Source of the DNA: CAYLNH01 sp964384625
Lineage (GTDB): Bacteria; Verrucomicrobiota; Lentisphaeria; JABSQK01
Assembly: GCA_964384625.1 (NCBI GenBank)
Contig: CAYLNH010000047.1
Span: 1 to 33,919, forward strand
Direction of reading: 5' to 3'
Length of the DNA: 33,919 nucleotides
A program made the translations under genes and the position numbers. Below the pieces are notes generated by a model, which ran no database searches, was not told the origin of the DNA, and saw only the letters and a program-made list of their open reading frames with translations. Of the stretch, positions 6,925 through 14,368 are shown one piece after another. Positions within the stretch are counted from its first letter, which is position 1, and each line of letters begins with the position of its first letter.

Positions 6925-8835
6925 ATGAGCCGCGTGAATGTTGTTCCCGGACGGGTTTGGGTGTGTCTGGTTGCTGTTGTCTGTTGTCTGATCAGCCCTG
7001 CCGGCGAGGCGGTATTTCCCGAGGATTCCGGCGTTGTCAATGTGAAACGCGCGCCGTATAACGCCAAGGGCGACGGCGTCGCTGATGATACCAGAGCGAT
7101 CCAGGCGGCGCTGGATGCCAACGCCAACAGCAGCCGGATCATCTTCCTCCCGGCCGGCACCTATCTGGTCAGCGATACGTTGAAGTGGGGCAAAGGCAGA
7201 CACGGCGGCATGTCCTACAAACGTACGATCATGCAGGGGCAGGGCGCCGGCAAAACCGTCATTCGTCTGCAGGACAACTGTCCGGGCTTCCAGAAGCTGA
7301 CGGTGACCAAGCGGCGGAAAGGCAGGAACGCCGAGTCGTCCAAGGCTGTGATCTGGACCGGCAAAGCGCCGGCCCAGCGGTTCCGGAACGGCATTCGCGA
7401 TCTCACGGTTGATATCGGCAAGGGCAACGCCAAAGCGACCGGCATCCAGTACATCGCCAACAACCAGGGCAGCCTGCGCAACGTCCGCGTCGTCAGTGCT
7501 GAAGGCGGCTACATCGGTCTGGATCTCGGGTTTTCGGATGAACAGGGACCGTGTCTGATCAAGAACGTCACCGTGGAAGGCTTTGCCACCGGGATCCGCA
7601 CGAAGTATGTGGTCGACAGCGTGACGCTGGAGGACATCCGGGTCAAGGGCCAGTCGAAACTCGGTTTCGACAACGGCGGCCAGTGCGTCAGTCTGCGCGG
7701 GTTCAAGAGCGACAACAACTGCCCGGCAATCCGCAATGAAAGCATCAACAGCCTGTTGACGTTGATCGAAGCCGAGCTCACCGGCATGGCCGGGGCCGGC
7801 GAGATGGCGGCGATCGAGAATACCGGCTACCTGCTGGCGCGCGACTGCAGGACGTCCGGCTACAAGTTGGCCATCGACAGCAAGGTCGGCAAGGACAAAA
7901 AATACCATCGGACGGCCGCCGACGGCGCCGTCAGCGAGTTTTTGTCGCACGACGCGTATACGCTGTTTCCGGCGCCGGCGAAGACCTTGCGCCTGCCGCT
8001 CAAGGAAACGCCGAAAGTGCCGCTGCACCCCTTGGCCGATTGGGTCAGTCCCGTGGCCTTCGGCGCGCGGCTTCAGGACAAGCAAGACGACACCGAAGCG
8101 GTCCAGAAAGCTGTGGACGCCGGCAAGAGGGTAGTGTATCTGCCGCCGGGGTTGCGAATCGACGGCACGGTTGTGATTCGCGGCAGCGTCGAAGTGGTTA
8201 CCGCCTGCGAAGGGTCGGTCAGCGGCAAGGGCACTTTCAAGATTGCCGACGGCACGCCGGCGACCGTGTTCGTGGAACGGATGAACCTGTTGTACCAGGG
8301 GATCAACCTCGAGCACGCGACCTCGCGAACGCTGGTCATCAGCGGCATCACGTTCGGTCACGGCGAATTCCGCTATCCCGGCACGGGCGATCTGTTTCTT
8401 GAGGACGTCTGTATGGGCAGCCTGCAGATCAAGGGCCAGAACGTCTGGGCCCGGCAATTGAATATCGAGACGAAAGGCGGCCACAAGATTCTGAACGACG
8501 GCGGCAAGCTCTGGCTGTTGGGTTACAAGACTGAACAGCACGGGATCTGCTGCGAGACGCGCAACGGCGGGCAGACCGAGATCCTCGGCGGCTTCATCTA
8601 CGCCCAGGGCAAGCCGAAGGCGACGCCGATGCTGATCTGCAACAACTCCGACATGTCGGTTACGGTTGGTGAAGTCTGTTGGAACTTCGGCCGCCAGGGC
8701 TACGGCACGCTGGTCCGTGAAACGCGCGGCACGGAGACGAAAGAACTCAAGGGCGGCGCCAAAGCCGGCCGCTACTGGCACGCCAACGGCGCTTCCATGG
8801 TGCTGTTGTATTCAGCCCGCCGAAAGTTGCCGTGA
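6925..8835 (+). CDS. Secreted tandem parallel beta-helix protein (pectate-lyase superfamily / GH55-like)
   Basis: 636 residues from the ATG at 6925, seven bases after AGGAG (6913-6917); a GTG six bases earlier is less well placed. A signal peptide ends near residue 28. The pectate-lyase-superfamily entry motif YNAKGDGVADDTRAIQAALD lies at about 46-65, followed by FLPAGTYLVSD, typical of GH28/GH55 and phage tailspike beta-helices. A second, diverged entry (GARLQDKQDDTEAVQKAVD, then YLPPG) appears near residue 380. The protein therefore probably has two stacked beta-helices, as in GH55 glucanases. I could not identify catalytic residues. The LacI-2-type operator upstream suggests polysaccharide-induced expression. 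It may be a hydrolase, a lyase or a non-catalytic binder. Confidence 0.82.
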   Translation: MSRVNVVPGRVWVCLVAVVCCLISPAGEAVFPEDSGVVNVKRAPYNAKGDGVADDTRAIQAALDANANSSRIIFLPAGTYLVSDTLKWGKGRHGGMSYKRTIMQGQGAGKTVIRLQDNCPGFQKLTVTKRRKGRNAESSKAVIWTGKAPAQRFRNGIRDLTVDIGKGNAKATGIQYIANNQGSLRNVRVVSAEGGYIGLDLGFSDEQGPCLIKNVTVEGFATGIRTKYVVDSVTLEDIRVKGQSKLGFDNGGQCVSLRGFKSDNNCPAIRNESINSLLTLIEAELTGMAGAGEMAAIENTGYLLARDCRTSGYKLAIDSKVGKDKKYHRTAADGAVSEFLSHDAYTLFPAPAKTLRLPLKETPKVPLHPLADWVSPVAFGARLQDKQDDTEAVQKAVDAGKRVVYLPPGLRIDGTVVIRGSVEVVTACEGSVSGKGTFKIADGTPATVFVERMNLLYQGINLEHATSRTLVISGITFGHGEFRYPGTGDLFLEDVCMGSLQIKGQNVWARQLNIETKGGHKILNDGGKLWLLGYKTEQHGICCETRNGGQTEILGGFIYAQGKPKATPMLICNNSDMSVTVGEVCWNFGRQGYGTLVRETRGTETKELKGGAKAGRYWHANGASMVLLYSARRKLP

Positions 8836-8877
8836 TCAGGGAGTTTTCTGTATCACAAGCGTTTCTTCTTGATGCCA

Positions 8878-9073
8878 CCGACAGAAGTCCTGCGGACCGT
8901 TTCAAACGGTCTGCTTCCGAGCGTGGCCGCGGTCGTCTCGACCGCGCCCGTAGCTTCCAGCTCCCGCCCTCACCCCGTGGCCGCGGTCGTCTCGACCGCG
9001 CCCGTAGCTTCCAGCTCCCGCTCTCATCCCGTGGCCGCGGTCGTCTCGACCGCGCATCCCCGGCTTCTGTCGG
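8878..9073. repeat. Structured repeat family 1, copy B (three internal arms)
   Basis: This has the same outer arms as copy A: CCGACAGAAGTC (8878-8889) and GGCTTCTGTCGG (9062-9073), with one G-T wobble. The first internal palindrome is at 8895-8911 (GACCGTTT/AAACGGTC); relative to copy A a C-G pair has become T-A. The hairpin GCGGTC-GTCTC-GACCGC (first copy 8929-8945) is then present three times in a 54-bp tandem array with units starting at 8923, 8977 and 9031. The first two units include a spacer with GTAGCTTCCAGCTCCCG. Confidence 0.78.
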
Positions 9074-9119
9074 AAACATCCTGCTTGCGATACTGACATG
9101 AGCAGGGATCCGTCTTCGC

Positions 9120-9142
9120 CCCGACCTCTTGAGAGTCGGGGC
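9120..9142. repeat. Small hairpin CCCCGAC/GTCGGGG
   Basis: CCCCGAC (9120-9126) pairs with GTCGGGG (9136-9142), with a short bulged inner stem. A close relative (CCCGAC/GTCGGG) occurs at 5371-5391 beside copy A of the structured repeat. It may be an accessory part of that repeat family or a terminator-like structure; there is no clear T-run. Confidence 0.5.
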
Positions 9143-9286
9143 TTCGCCGAGACACGTGCTCATGATACATGCCCGGCGGCTTGTTCAGGCGAGGGATCCG
9201 GCCGATTCCACACTGCTGCCGCAGGATACATTGACATTGCCTTTCGTGGTGAGACCGTTATCGCACACCAACATAGGAATCTGCAT

Positions 9287-10252
9287 ATGAAAACCACATC
9301 ACTTGGTCTCTCCGGTGAACAGGTCAGCGCCATGGCGCTGGGCACCATGCTCTACGGCACGAAGTACGACGAGGACCGGTCGCGCGCGTTGCTGGACCAG
9401 TACTTCGAAGCCGGCGGCCGCTTCCTCGATACCGCCAACGTCTATGCCCACTGGGTCAACGACGATACTCGCGGCGGTGAAAGCGAACTCCTTGTCGGCC
9501 GCTGGCTGAAGGACCGCGGTAATCGCGATGAACTGTTCATTTCGACCAAGGTCGGCTTCGGTTTCCCGGGTACCGACGAGTATCCCGGTCCCGATGACAC
9601 ACTGTCCGCGAAGGTCATCGAAGCCGAATGTGAAAAGAGTCTGAAGCGCCTGGGCCTGGACTGCATCGACCTGTACTTCGCCCACTGGGATCATCGTCCA
9701 ACGCCGTTGCAGGAGGTCCTGACGGCGTTCGACAAACTGGTCAAAGCCGGCAAGGTCCGGCACATCGGCGCCAGCAACTACGTCGCCTGGCGACTGGCTG
9801 AAGCGTTGATGACGTCCGACGTCAATGGCTTGGCAAAGTACGTCTGCACGCAGCAGAAACACACGTATCTGCGGGTGAACCACGGCGTCGACCCGCAGAA
9901 ATGGCCGCCGGCGAACGAGGAGTTCCTGGAGGTCTGCAAACTGAAGAACCTGGCGATCATGGCCTACTCCCCGGTCCTGCGCGGCGCCTACAGTCGTGAA
10001 GACCGGCCGATCCCGGCGCGCTATCAGAGCCCCGACAGCGAGGCGCGACTGAATGCCCTGCGGACGATGGCGGCGGCCAGGGGCGTGTCCGCCAATCAAC
10101 TGGTTCTGGCCTGGCTGCGGCACAGCGACCCCGTCGTTATCCCCTTGTTCTCCGCGAGCACCCCCGAGCAGATGCAGGAAAACCTCGGTGCTCTGAAGAT
10201 CGAGCTGTCGGCAGCGGAAATGGCACGCTTGAACAGCGCCGGCGCCAACTGA
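9287..10252 (+). CDS. Aldo/keto reductase
   Basis: A 321-residue cytosolic NAD(P)H-dependent oxidoreductase of the aldo/keto reductase superfamily. I used the ATG at 9287, which follows AGGA (9275-9278) after eight bases; the open frame upstream runs through repeat DNA and is not protein-like. The catalytic tetrad is present: Asp48 and Tyr53 in FLDTANVY, Lys88 in STKVG, and His133 in DLYFAHWDH. C-terminal cofactor-binding features (VIPLFSASTPEQMQENLGAL) are also present. A TTGACA at 9231 may be the -35, but no good -10 follows. Sugar or aldehyde reduction is usual for this group; the substrate cannot be read here. It is convergent with the radical SAM gene, with about 50 bp between them. Confidence 0.92.
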   Translation: MKTTSLGLSGEQVSAMALGTMLYGTKYDEDRSRALLDQYFEAGGRFLDTANVYAHWVNDDTRGGESELLVGRWLKDRGNRDELFISTKVGFGFPGTDEYPGPDDTLSAKVIEAECEKSLKRLGLDCIDLYFAHWDHRPTPLQEVLTAFDKLVKAGKVRHIGASNYVAWRLAEALMTSDVNGLAKYVCTQQKHTYLRVNHGVDPQKWPPANEEFLEVCKLKNLAIMAYSPVLRGAYSREDRPIPARYQSPDSEARLNALRTMAAARGVSANQLVLAWLRHSDPVVIPLFSASTPEQMQENLGALKIELSAAEMARLNSAGAN

Positions 10253-10301
10253 GCCCCGGCGTCGCGACAACCCTGCCGTCCGCCGTCCGGCCGTTGCCCT
10301 C

Positions 10302-11375
10302 CTACAGTTCCAGTGCTGCCAGCCGCAGCGGCTGCCGGCGGGAACCCCATTTCCCCGGGGCCGCCTCGAAGACGCCCGCACAGCGGGCGTCGCAGTTGGC
10401 GCAGTTGCCGCCCGCCGTCAGGTTCCAGTCGCTCAATTCATACCAGTCCCGGCCGATGAGGAGTTCGCCGCAACTGTGGCAGTAGGTGCTCTGACCGGAC
10501 TTGTCGTGAACGTTGCCGGTGTAGGCGTGCCGCACGCCGTTGCGCCGGGCAATCGCGCGCGCTCTCTGCAGGGTCGCCGCGGGCGTCCGCTGCAGACCCG
10601 TCATCTTGAAGTCCGGATGAAACGCGGAGAAGTGCATCGGCACGTTCGGGCCCAGGTGCTCGACAACCCATTGCGTCATCTCATCCAGTTCCGGTTCGGA
10701 ATCGTTCTCGCCGGGGATGATCAGCGTTGTCAACTCCAGCCAGCAGTCGGTTTCGCCGGCGATGAACTCCAGTGTTTCGAGGACTGGTTCCAGCCGGGCC
10801 GCACAGTGGTCCCGGTAGAAGCGTTCGCGGAACGCCTTCAAGTCGACGTTGGCGCCGTGCATATGCCGGAAAAACTGCTCCCGGGCTTTGCCGTGAATGT
10901 AGCCGGCGGTGACCGCGACCGACTTGACGTCCAACTCCTGAGCCGCTTGGGCGACGTCCACCGCGTATTCCAGGAAGATGACCGGATCGTTGTAGGTGTA
11001 GGCGATGCTGCGGCAGTTGTAATGCGCCGCCGCCTTCGCGATCTTCTCCGGCGGGGCCTCGTCCTGCAGGCGATCCATCTGCCGCGCCTTGCTCATGTCC
11101 CAGTTCTGACAGAACCGGCAGCCCAGGTTACAGCCGGCCGTGCCGAACGAAAGTACCGGCGTGCCCGGCAGAAAGTGATTCAGCGGCTTCTTCTCGATCG
11201 GGTCAATGCAGAACCCGCTGGAGCGGCCGTAGGTCGTCAGCACGACGGCATCGCCGTCCCGTTTGCGGACGAAGCAGAACCCGTGTTGCCCGTCCTTCAA
11301 ACGGCAGGCGCGCGGACAGACCAGACAGCGAAGCCGGCCGTCCGGTTCGGTGGTGAAAAGTTCTGTTTTATGCAT
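10302..11375 (-). CDS. amrS: AmrS-like radical SAM protein (AmmeMemoRadiSam type)
   Basis: 357 residues from the ATG at 11375, which has GAGGTG six bases upstream. The N-terminal cysteine block (Cys17, 20, 24, 34; CLVCPRACRLKDGQHGFC) is followed by the radical SAM motif CNLGCRFC at Cys82, Cys86 and Cys89. FCIDPIEKKPLNHFLPGTPV and the later FHPDFKM segment are typical of the AmmeMemoRadiSam radical SAM proteins. The C-terminus carries further Cys pairs (CHSCGELL, CANCDARC) resembling a small metal-binding ribbon. In most genomes AmrS sits beside AMMECR1 and Memo-like genes; neither is seen here, so partners are absent or elsewhere. The reaction of the family is not settled. It is divergent from the deacylase gene. 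Confidence 0.85.
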   Translation of the reverse strand: MHKTELFTTEPDGRLRCLVCPRACRLKDGQHGFCFVRKRDGDAVVLTTYGRSSGFCIDPIEKKPLNHFLPGTPVLSFGTAGCNLGCRFCQNWDMSKARQMDRLQDEAPPEKIAKAAAHYNCRSIAYTYNDPVIFLEYAVDVAQAAQELDVKSVAVTAGYIHGKAREQFFRHMHGANVDLKAFRERFYRDHCAARLEPVLETLEFIAGETDCWLELTTLIIPGENDSEPELDEMTQWVVEHLGPNVPMHFSAFHPDFKMTGLQRTPAATLQRARAIARRNGVRHAYTGNVHDKSGQSTYCHSCGELLIGRDWYELSDWNLTAGGNCANCDARCAGVFEAAPGKWGSRRQPLRLAALEL

Positions 11376-11412
11376 CAGGAGCACCTCTGTGTTTTCGCGT
11401 GACCGGCCGGTG

Positions 11413-11505
11413 CGGCGGCCCCTTGGGCCGCCGGATTCCTGTCCCGAAGGAGCGAACCAGGCCGGCCAAAGCGGCTCCGGCGCTGATGGGGAACGGCGCC
11501 GTTCC
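11413..11505. repeat. Two strong inverted repeats between divergent amrS and dtd
   Basis: CGGCGGCCC/GGGCCGCCG (11413-11433, 9-bp stem, 3-base loop) and the perfect 16-bp palindrome GGAACGGCGCCGTTCC (11490-11505). Neither is followed by a T-run. The rest of the 270-bp divergent region shows no clear promoter. Possible operators or transcript hairpins. Confidence 0.45.
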
Positions 11506-11647
11506 GGGTTTGGTCGCAACGCGGTAACATACCACGCCCTCGGGTCGACGCGATCCCCGGGGAACCGCAGTGCTGCAGCGCCGCCGGCTTCCCGGGCTTG
11601 TGCCGCTGGACGAGACGCTGTATGGTCAGCCCTTCCGGAGGAACGCA

Positions 11648-12085
11648 ATGCGCGCAGTTGTCCAGCGAGTGAAATCGGCATCCGTCACGATCGACGGCCT
11701 GACGGTTGGGGCTATAGGTCCCGGTTTGGTTATACTGGTCGGCATCAAAACCGGGGACTCGTTGCCGGACGCCGTCTGGGTGGCGGAGAAATGCGTCAAT
11801 CTGCGGATTTTCAACGACGCCGCCGGCAAATTCAACCTGTCGGCGCTGGATGTTCAGGGGGAGCTGCTGGTGGTGTCGCAGTTCACTTTGTACGGCGACT
11901 GCCGCAAAGGGCGGCGACCGAATTTCACGGCGGCGGCGCCGCCGGAGACCTCCGAACCGCTCTATGAGCAATTCGTCGAGGCAATCGGCGGGTACGGCCT
12001 GAAGACCGCCACCGGGAGGTTCGGTGCGATGATGGATGTGGAACTGATCAACGACGGTCCGGTGACGGTGATCGTCGAACGCTGA
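11648..12085 (+). CDS. dtd: D-aminoacyl-tRNA deacylase
   Basis: 145 residues, the normal family length, from the ATG at 11648 with GGAGG (11637-11641) six bases upstream. It opens MRAVVQRVKSASVTIDG and contains the family signatures SQFTLYGDCRKGRRPNF (about 78-94) and NDGPVTV near the C-terminus, with the Gly-cisPro region intact. It hydrolyses D-aminoacyl-tRNAs (and Gly-tRNA-Ala) in the cytosol. The first signature is slightly unusual: most bacterial proteins read YADTRKG where this has YGDCRKG. Its stop codon abuts the stop of the convergent histidine kinase gene with no spacer. Confidence 0.95.
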   Translation: MRAVVQRVKSASVTIDGLTVGAIGPGLVILVGIKTGDSLPDAVWVAEKCVNLRIFNDAAGKFNLSALDVQGELLVVSQFTLYGDCRKGRRPNFTAAAPPETSEPLYEQFVEAIGGYGLKTATGRFGAMMDVELINDGPVTVIVER

Positions 12086-14368
12086 TCAACGGTCGCGGCG
12101 CAATGCGGCTTCGAGGGCGCGACTGAGTTCGGCGCGGCGGAAGGGCTTTTCCAGAAAACCGTTGATCCCCAGGTCCCGGAGTTCCTCGGCGTCGGCACTG
12201 CCGGTGAAGCCCGAGGCCATGAGCACGACGGCGGCGGGGTTGATCCGCCGGATCTCGCGCAGACAGGTCTGGCCGTCCATTTTCGGCATGATGACATCGA
12301 GGATGACGGCATTAATGTGCCGGTGCTTGTCGCGATAGACCGCCAGGCCTTCTTCGCCGTCGGCGGCGAGGAGAACGGAATAGCCCAGCGCCTGCAGGGT
12401 GATCATGGCGGTCTTGCGGATGACCTGTTCATCGTCGACCACGAGGACGCAGCCGGAGCCGCGGGTCACATTGCGTTCGGCATCGTCAAGCCGCGTTTGG
12501 TCGTGCGATTCAGTCGGCAGGTAGACATGGAAGACGGTGCCCTTGCCGGGTTCGCTGTAGACGGTGACGGCGCCGTGATGGTCCTGCACAGTGCCGTAGA
12601 CGGCGGAGAGGCCGAGGCCGGTGCCGTGGCCGACTTCCTTGGTCGTGAAGAACGGTTCGAAAATCTGTGTCCGGGTCTGTTCGTCCATGCCGGTGCCGGT
12701 GTCGCGGATCGTGATTTCGATGAAGTTGCCGGGTTCGAGTTCGAAGGTGCTGCTCCGGCAGTAGTCGGGATCAAGCGCCTTGTTCTTGGTGGCAATCGTC
12801 AGTTCGCCGCCGTCGGGCATGGCGTCGCGCGCGTTCAGGCAGATGTTCAAAACGACGTTCTGCAGTTGGGTCGGATCGCCGCGGACACTGGTCTCGGCGG
12901 CGGCCAGATCGCGAATGATCTCGATGCGGCGATCGATCGTACGCGACAGCAGGGCGAGGGCGTCGTCGATCACTGTGTGCAGGTCAAAGGCGGTGGACTG
13001 GATCTTGCCTTTGCGCGAGAAGGCGAGGAGTTTGCGGGTCAGGTCAGCGGCGCGCTGCGAGGTGTCGACGATGAGTTTCACCATCTCCCGGCCCTCGTCG
13101 TCGTTGACGGAGTCCTCCAGGAGTTCGGCGGCGCCGACAATGCCGCCCAGCATATTGTTGAAGTCGTGGGCGACGCCGCCGGCGAGCTGGCCGATGGAGT
13201 CCATGCGGCGGGCGTGCTGCAGTTGTTCCTCGAGTTGTTTTTGCTCGGTGACGTCGCGGAAGACGAGGACGACGCCGACGATGTCGCCGTCGCGGTTGCG
13301 GATGGGCGCACCGCTGTCGGCGATGCGGCGTTCGGTCCCGCCGCGGGCTTCCAGCAGGGCGTTGGGATGAAGGCCGATGACTTCGCCGTTGTCGACGATC
13401 TCCGCGACGGGTGTGGGCAGGCGTTCCCGGGATTCGGCATCCCGGAGTTTCAGGACCACCTGGAGTTCTTCACCGAAGGCGTCGTCTTCGGTCCAGCCGG
13501 TGAGTTCGGCGGCGACGGGGTTGAGACCGGTGACCAGGCCCTCGCGATCGGTGGTGATGACGGCGTCGCCGATGGAGTCGAGGGTGATGCGCAGGTTTTC
13601 TTCGTTCTCGCGCAGCCTGGCCTCGGCCTCGTCGCGTTGCTCGATATCCTCCTGCATACGGCGGCGCATCTCGTTGATCGCTGTGACGACCTGGTCGAGT
13701 TCATCGGGCTTGTCGTCGCGCCGGTCGCGGCTGAGCTGCAGCGGTTCGCTGAGGCTCTCGAGGTTCAGGCCCTGGGTATAGGCCGCCATCGCCTGCAGGT
13801 GCCGGGTAATCATGAATTGGATCACCGCGAAGATGCAGAGCGACGCGAAGAAGGTCTTGATCGCGTTTGACCCGAGCAGGATCAGCGCCCGGTGCCAGAG
13901 CCGCTGGTAAATGCCCTGCAGACTGGCGGCGACCCGGAGCTCTGCCTGTTGCGGGGTGCCCGCCGGGGCGTTGGGATAGGGCAGGGCAAAGGTCTCGTAG
14001 ATGTCGCGGGGAGCGTCGGTATCGCCGCGGGCCGCCAGCAGTCGTTCGCCGCCGGCATCGACCTCGACGACCTCGAGGTAGACGATGTCCGGCAACTTCA
14101 ACGCGCCCTCCAGCAGCGACCGCATCTGGCGGTCGTCCAGGTCGTAAGCGCTCTGCGCCAGTGCCGGCAGATAGCTTTCCTGGATGAAATCCACGCTTTC
14201 ATGAACGGTCCGGATGTCCCGCTGGAAATCGAGGTAAAGCTGAAACGCGGTGACGACCAGCGTGAACGCGGAACTGATCAGCACGACGTAGAGCAGCAGC
14301 CGCGCCGACAGACGCTGGTTGCGGCCGGGCAGCAGGCTGATGCCTTGATTGGCGACGGTTTCGTTCAT
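12086..14368 (-). CDS. Membrane hybrid histidine kinase (PAS, HisKA, HATPase, receiver)
   Basis: 760 residues. A transmembrane segment at about 23-45 and a second at about 162-186 frame a periplasmic domain of roughly 115 residues. Then come a HAMP-like region (about 188-245), a short coiled coil, and a PAS domain (about 258-378). The HisKA block has phospho-acceptor His401 (GGVAHDFNNMLGG). The ATPase domain shows N512 (N box), D556-G560 (DTGTG) and GHGTGLGLS at 580-588. A C-terminal receiver has acidic Asp645/646, acceptor Asp691, Ser719 and Lys741. No output domain is present and no separate response regulator gene lies nearby. The ATG overlaps the stop of the solute-binding gene (ATGA at 14365-14368), so the two are translationally coupled and probably form one sensor. 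Confidence 0.92.
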   Translation of the reverse strand: MNETVANQGISLLPGRNQRLSARLLLYVVLISSAFTLVVTAFQLYLDFQRDIRTVHESVDFIQESYLPALAQSAYDLDDRQMRSLLEGALKLPDIVYLEVVEVDAGGERLLAARGDTDAPRDIYETFALPYPNAPAGTPQQAELRVAASLQGIYQRLWHRALILLGSNAIKTFFASLCIFAVIQFMITRHLQAMAAYTQGLNLESLSEPLQLSRDRRDDKPDELDQVVTAINEMRRRMQEDIEQRDEAEARLRENEENLRITLDSIGDAVITTDREGLVTGLNPVAAELTGWTEDDAFGEELQVVLKLRDAESRERLPTPVAEIVDNGEVIGLHPNALLEARGGTERRIADSGAPIRNRDGDIVGVVLVFRDVTEQKQLEEQLQHARRMDSIGQLAGGVAHDFNNMLGGIVGAAELLEDSVNDDEGREMVKLIVDTSQRAADLTRKLLAFSRKGKIQSTAFDLHTVIDDALALLSRTIDRRIEIIRDLAAAETSVRGDPTQLQNVVLNICLNARDAMPDGGELTIATKNKALDPDYCRSSTFELEPGNFIEITIRDTGTGMDEQTRTQIFEPFFTTKEVGHGTGLGLSAVYGTVQDHHGAVTVYSEPGKGTVFHVYLPTESHDQTRLDDAERNVTRGSGCVLVVDDEQVIRKTAMITLQALGYSVLLAADGEEGLAVYRDKHRHINAVILDVIMPKMDGQTCLREIRRINPAAVVLMASGFTGSADAEELRDLGINGFLEKPFRRAELSRALEAALRRDR

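Noticed and set aside
6841..8781. Long open frame (646 codons) on the minus strand opposite the beta-helix gene
   Set aside because: It is the antisense shadow of a gene with a signal peptide, family motifs and a ribosome-binding site; its own product is low-complexity and has no recognisable domain.
8923..9061. CRISPR-like array (54-bp period)
   Set aside because: Units are nearly identical over their whole length, so there are no unique spacers, and no cas genes are present.
8832..9101. Small repetitive protein (RGRGRLDRA repeats) across repeat copy B
   Set aside because: The peptide periodicity follows from the 54-bp DNA tandem repeat and its hairpins; there is no ribosome-binding site, and the same DNA element occurs at 5419.
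12317..13870. 517-codon plus-strand frame opposite the histidine kinase
   Set aside because: Gly/Ala/Val/Asp-rich mirror of the kinase codons; kinase motifs on the other strand are decisive.
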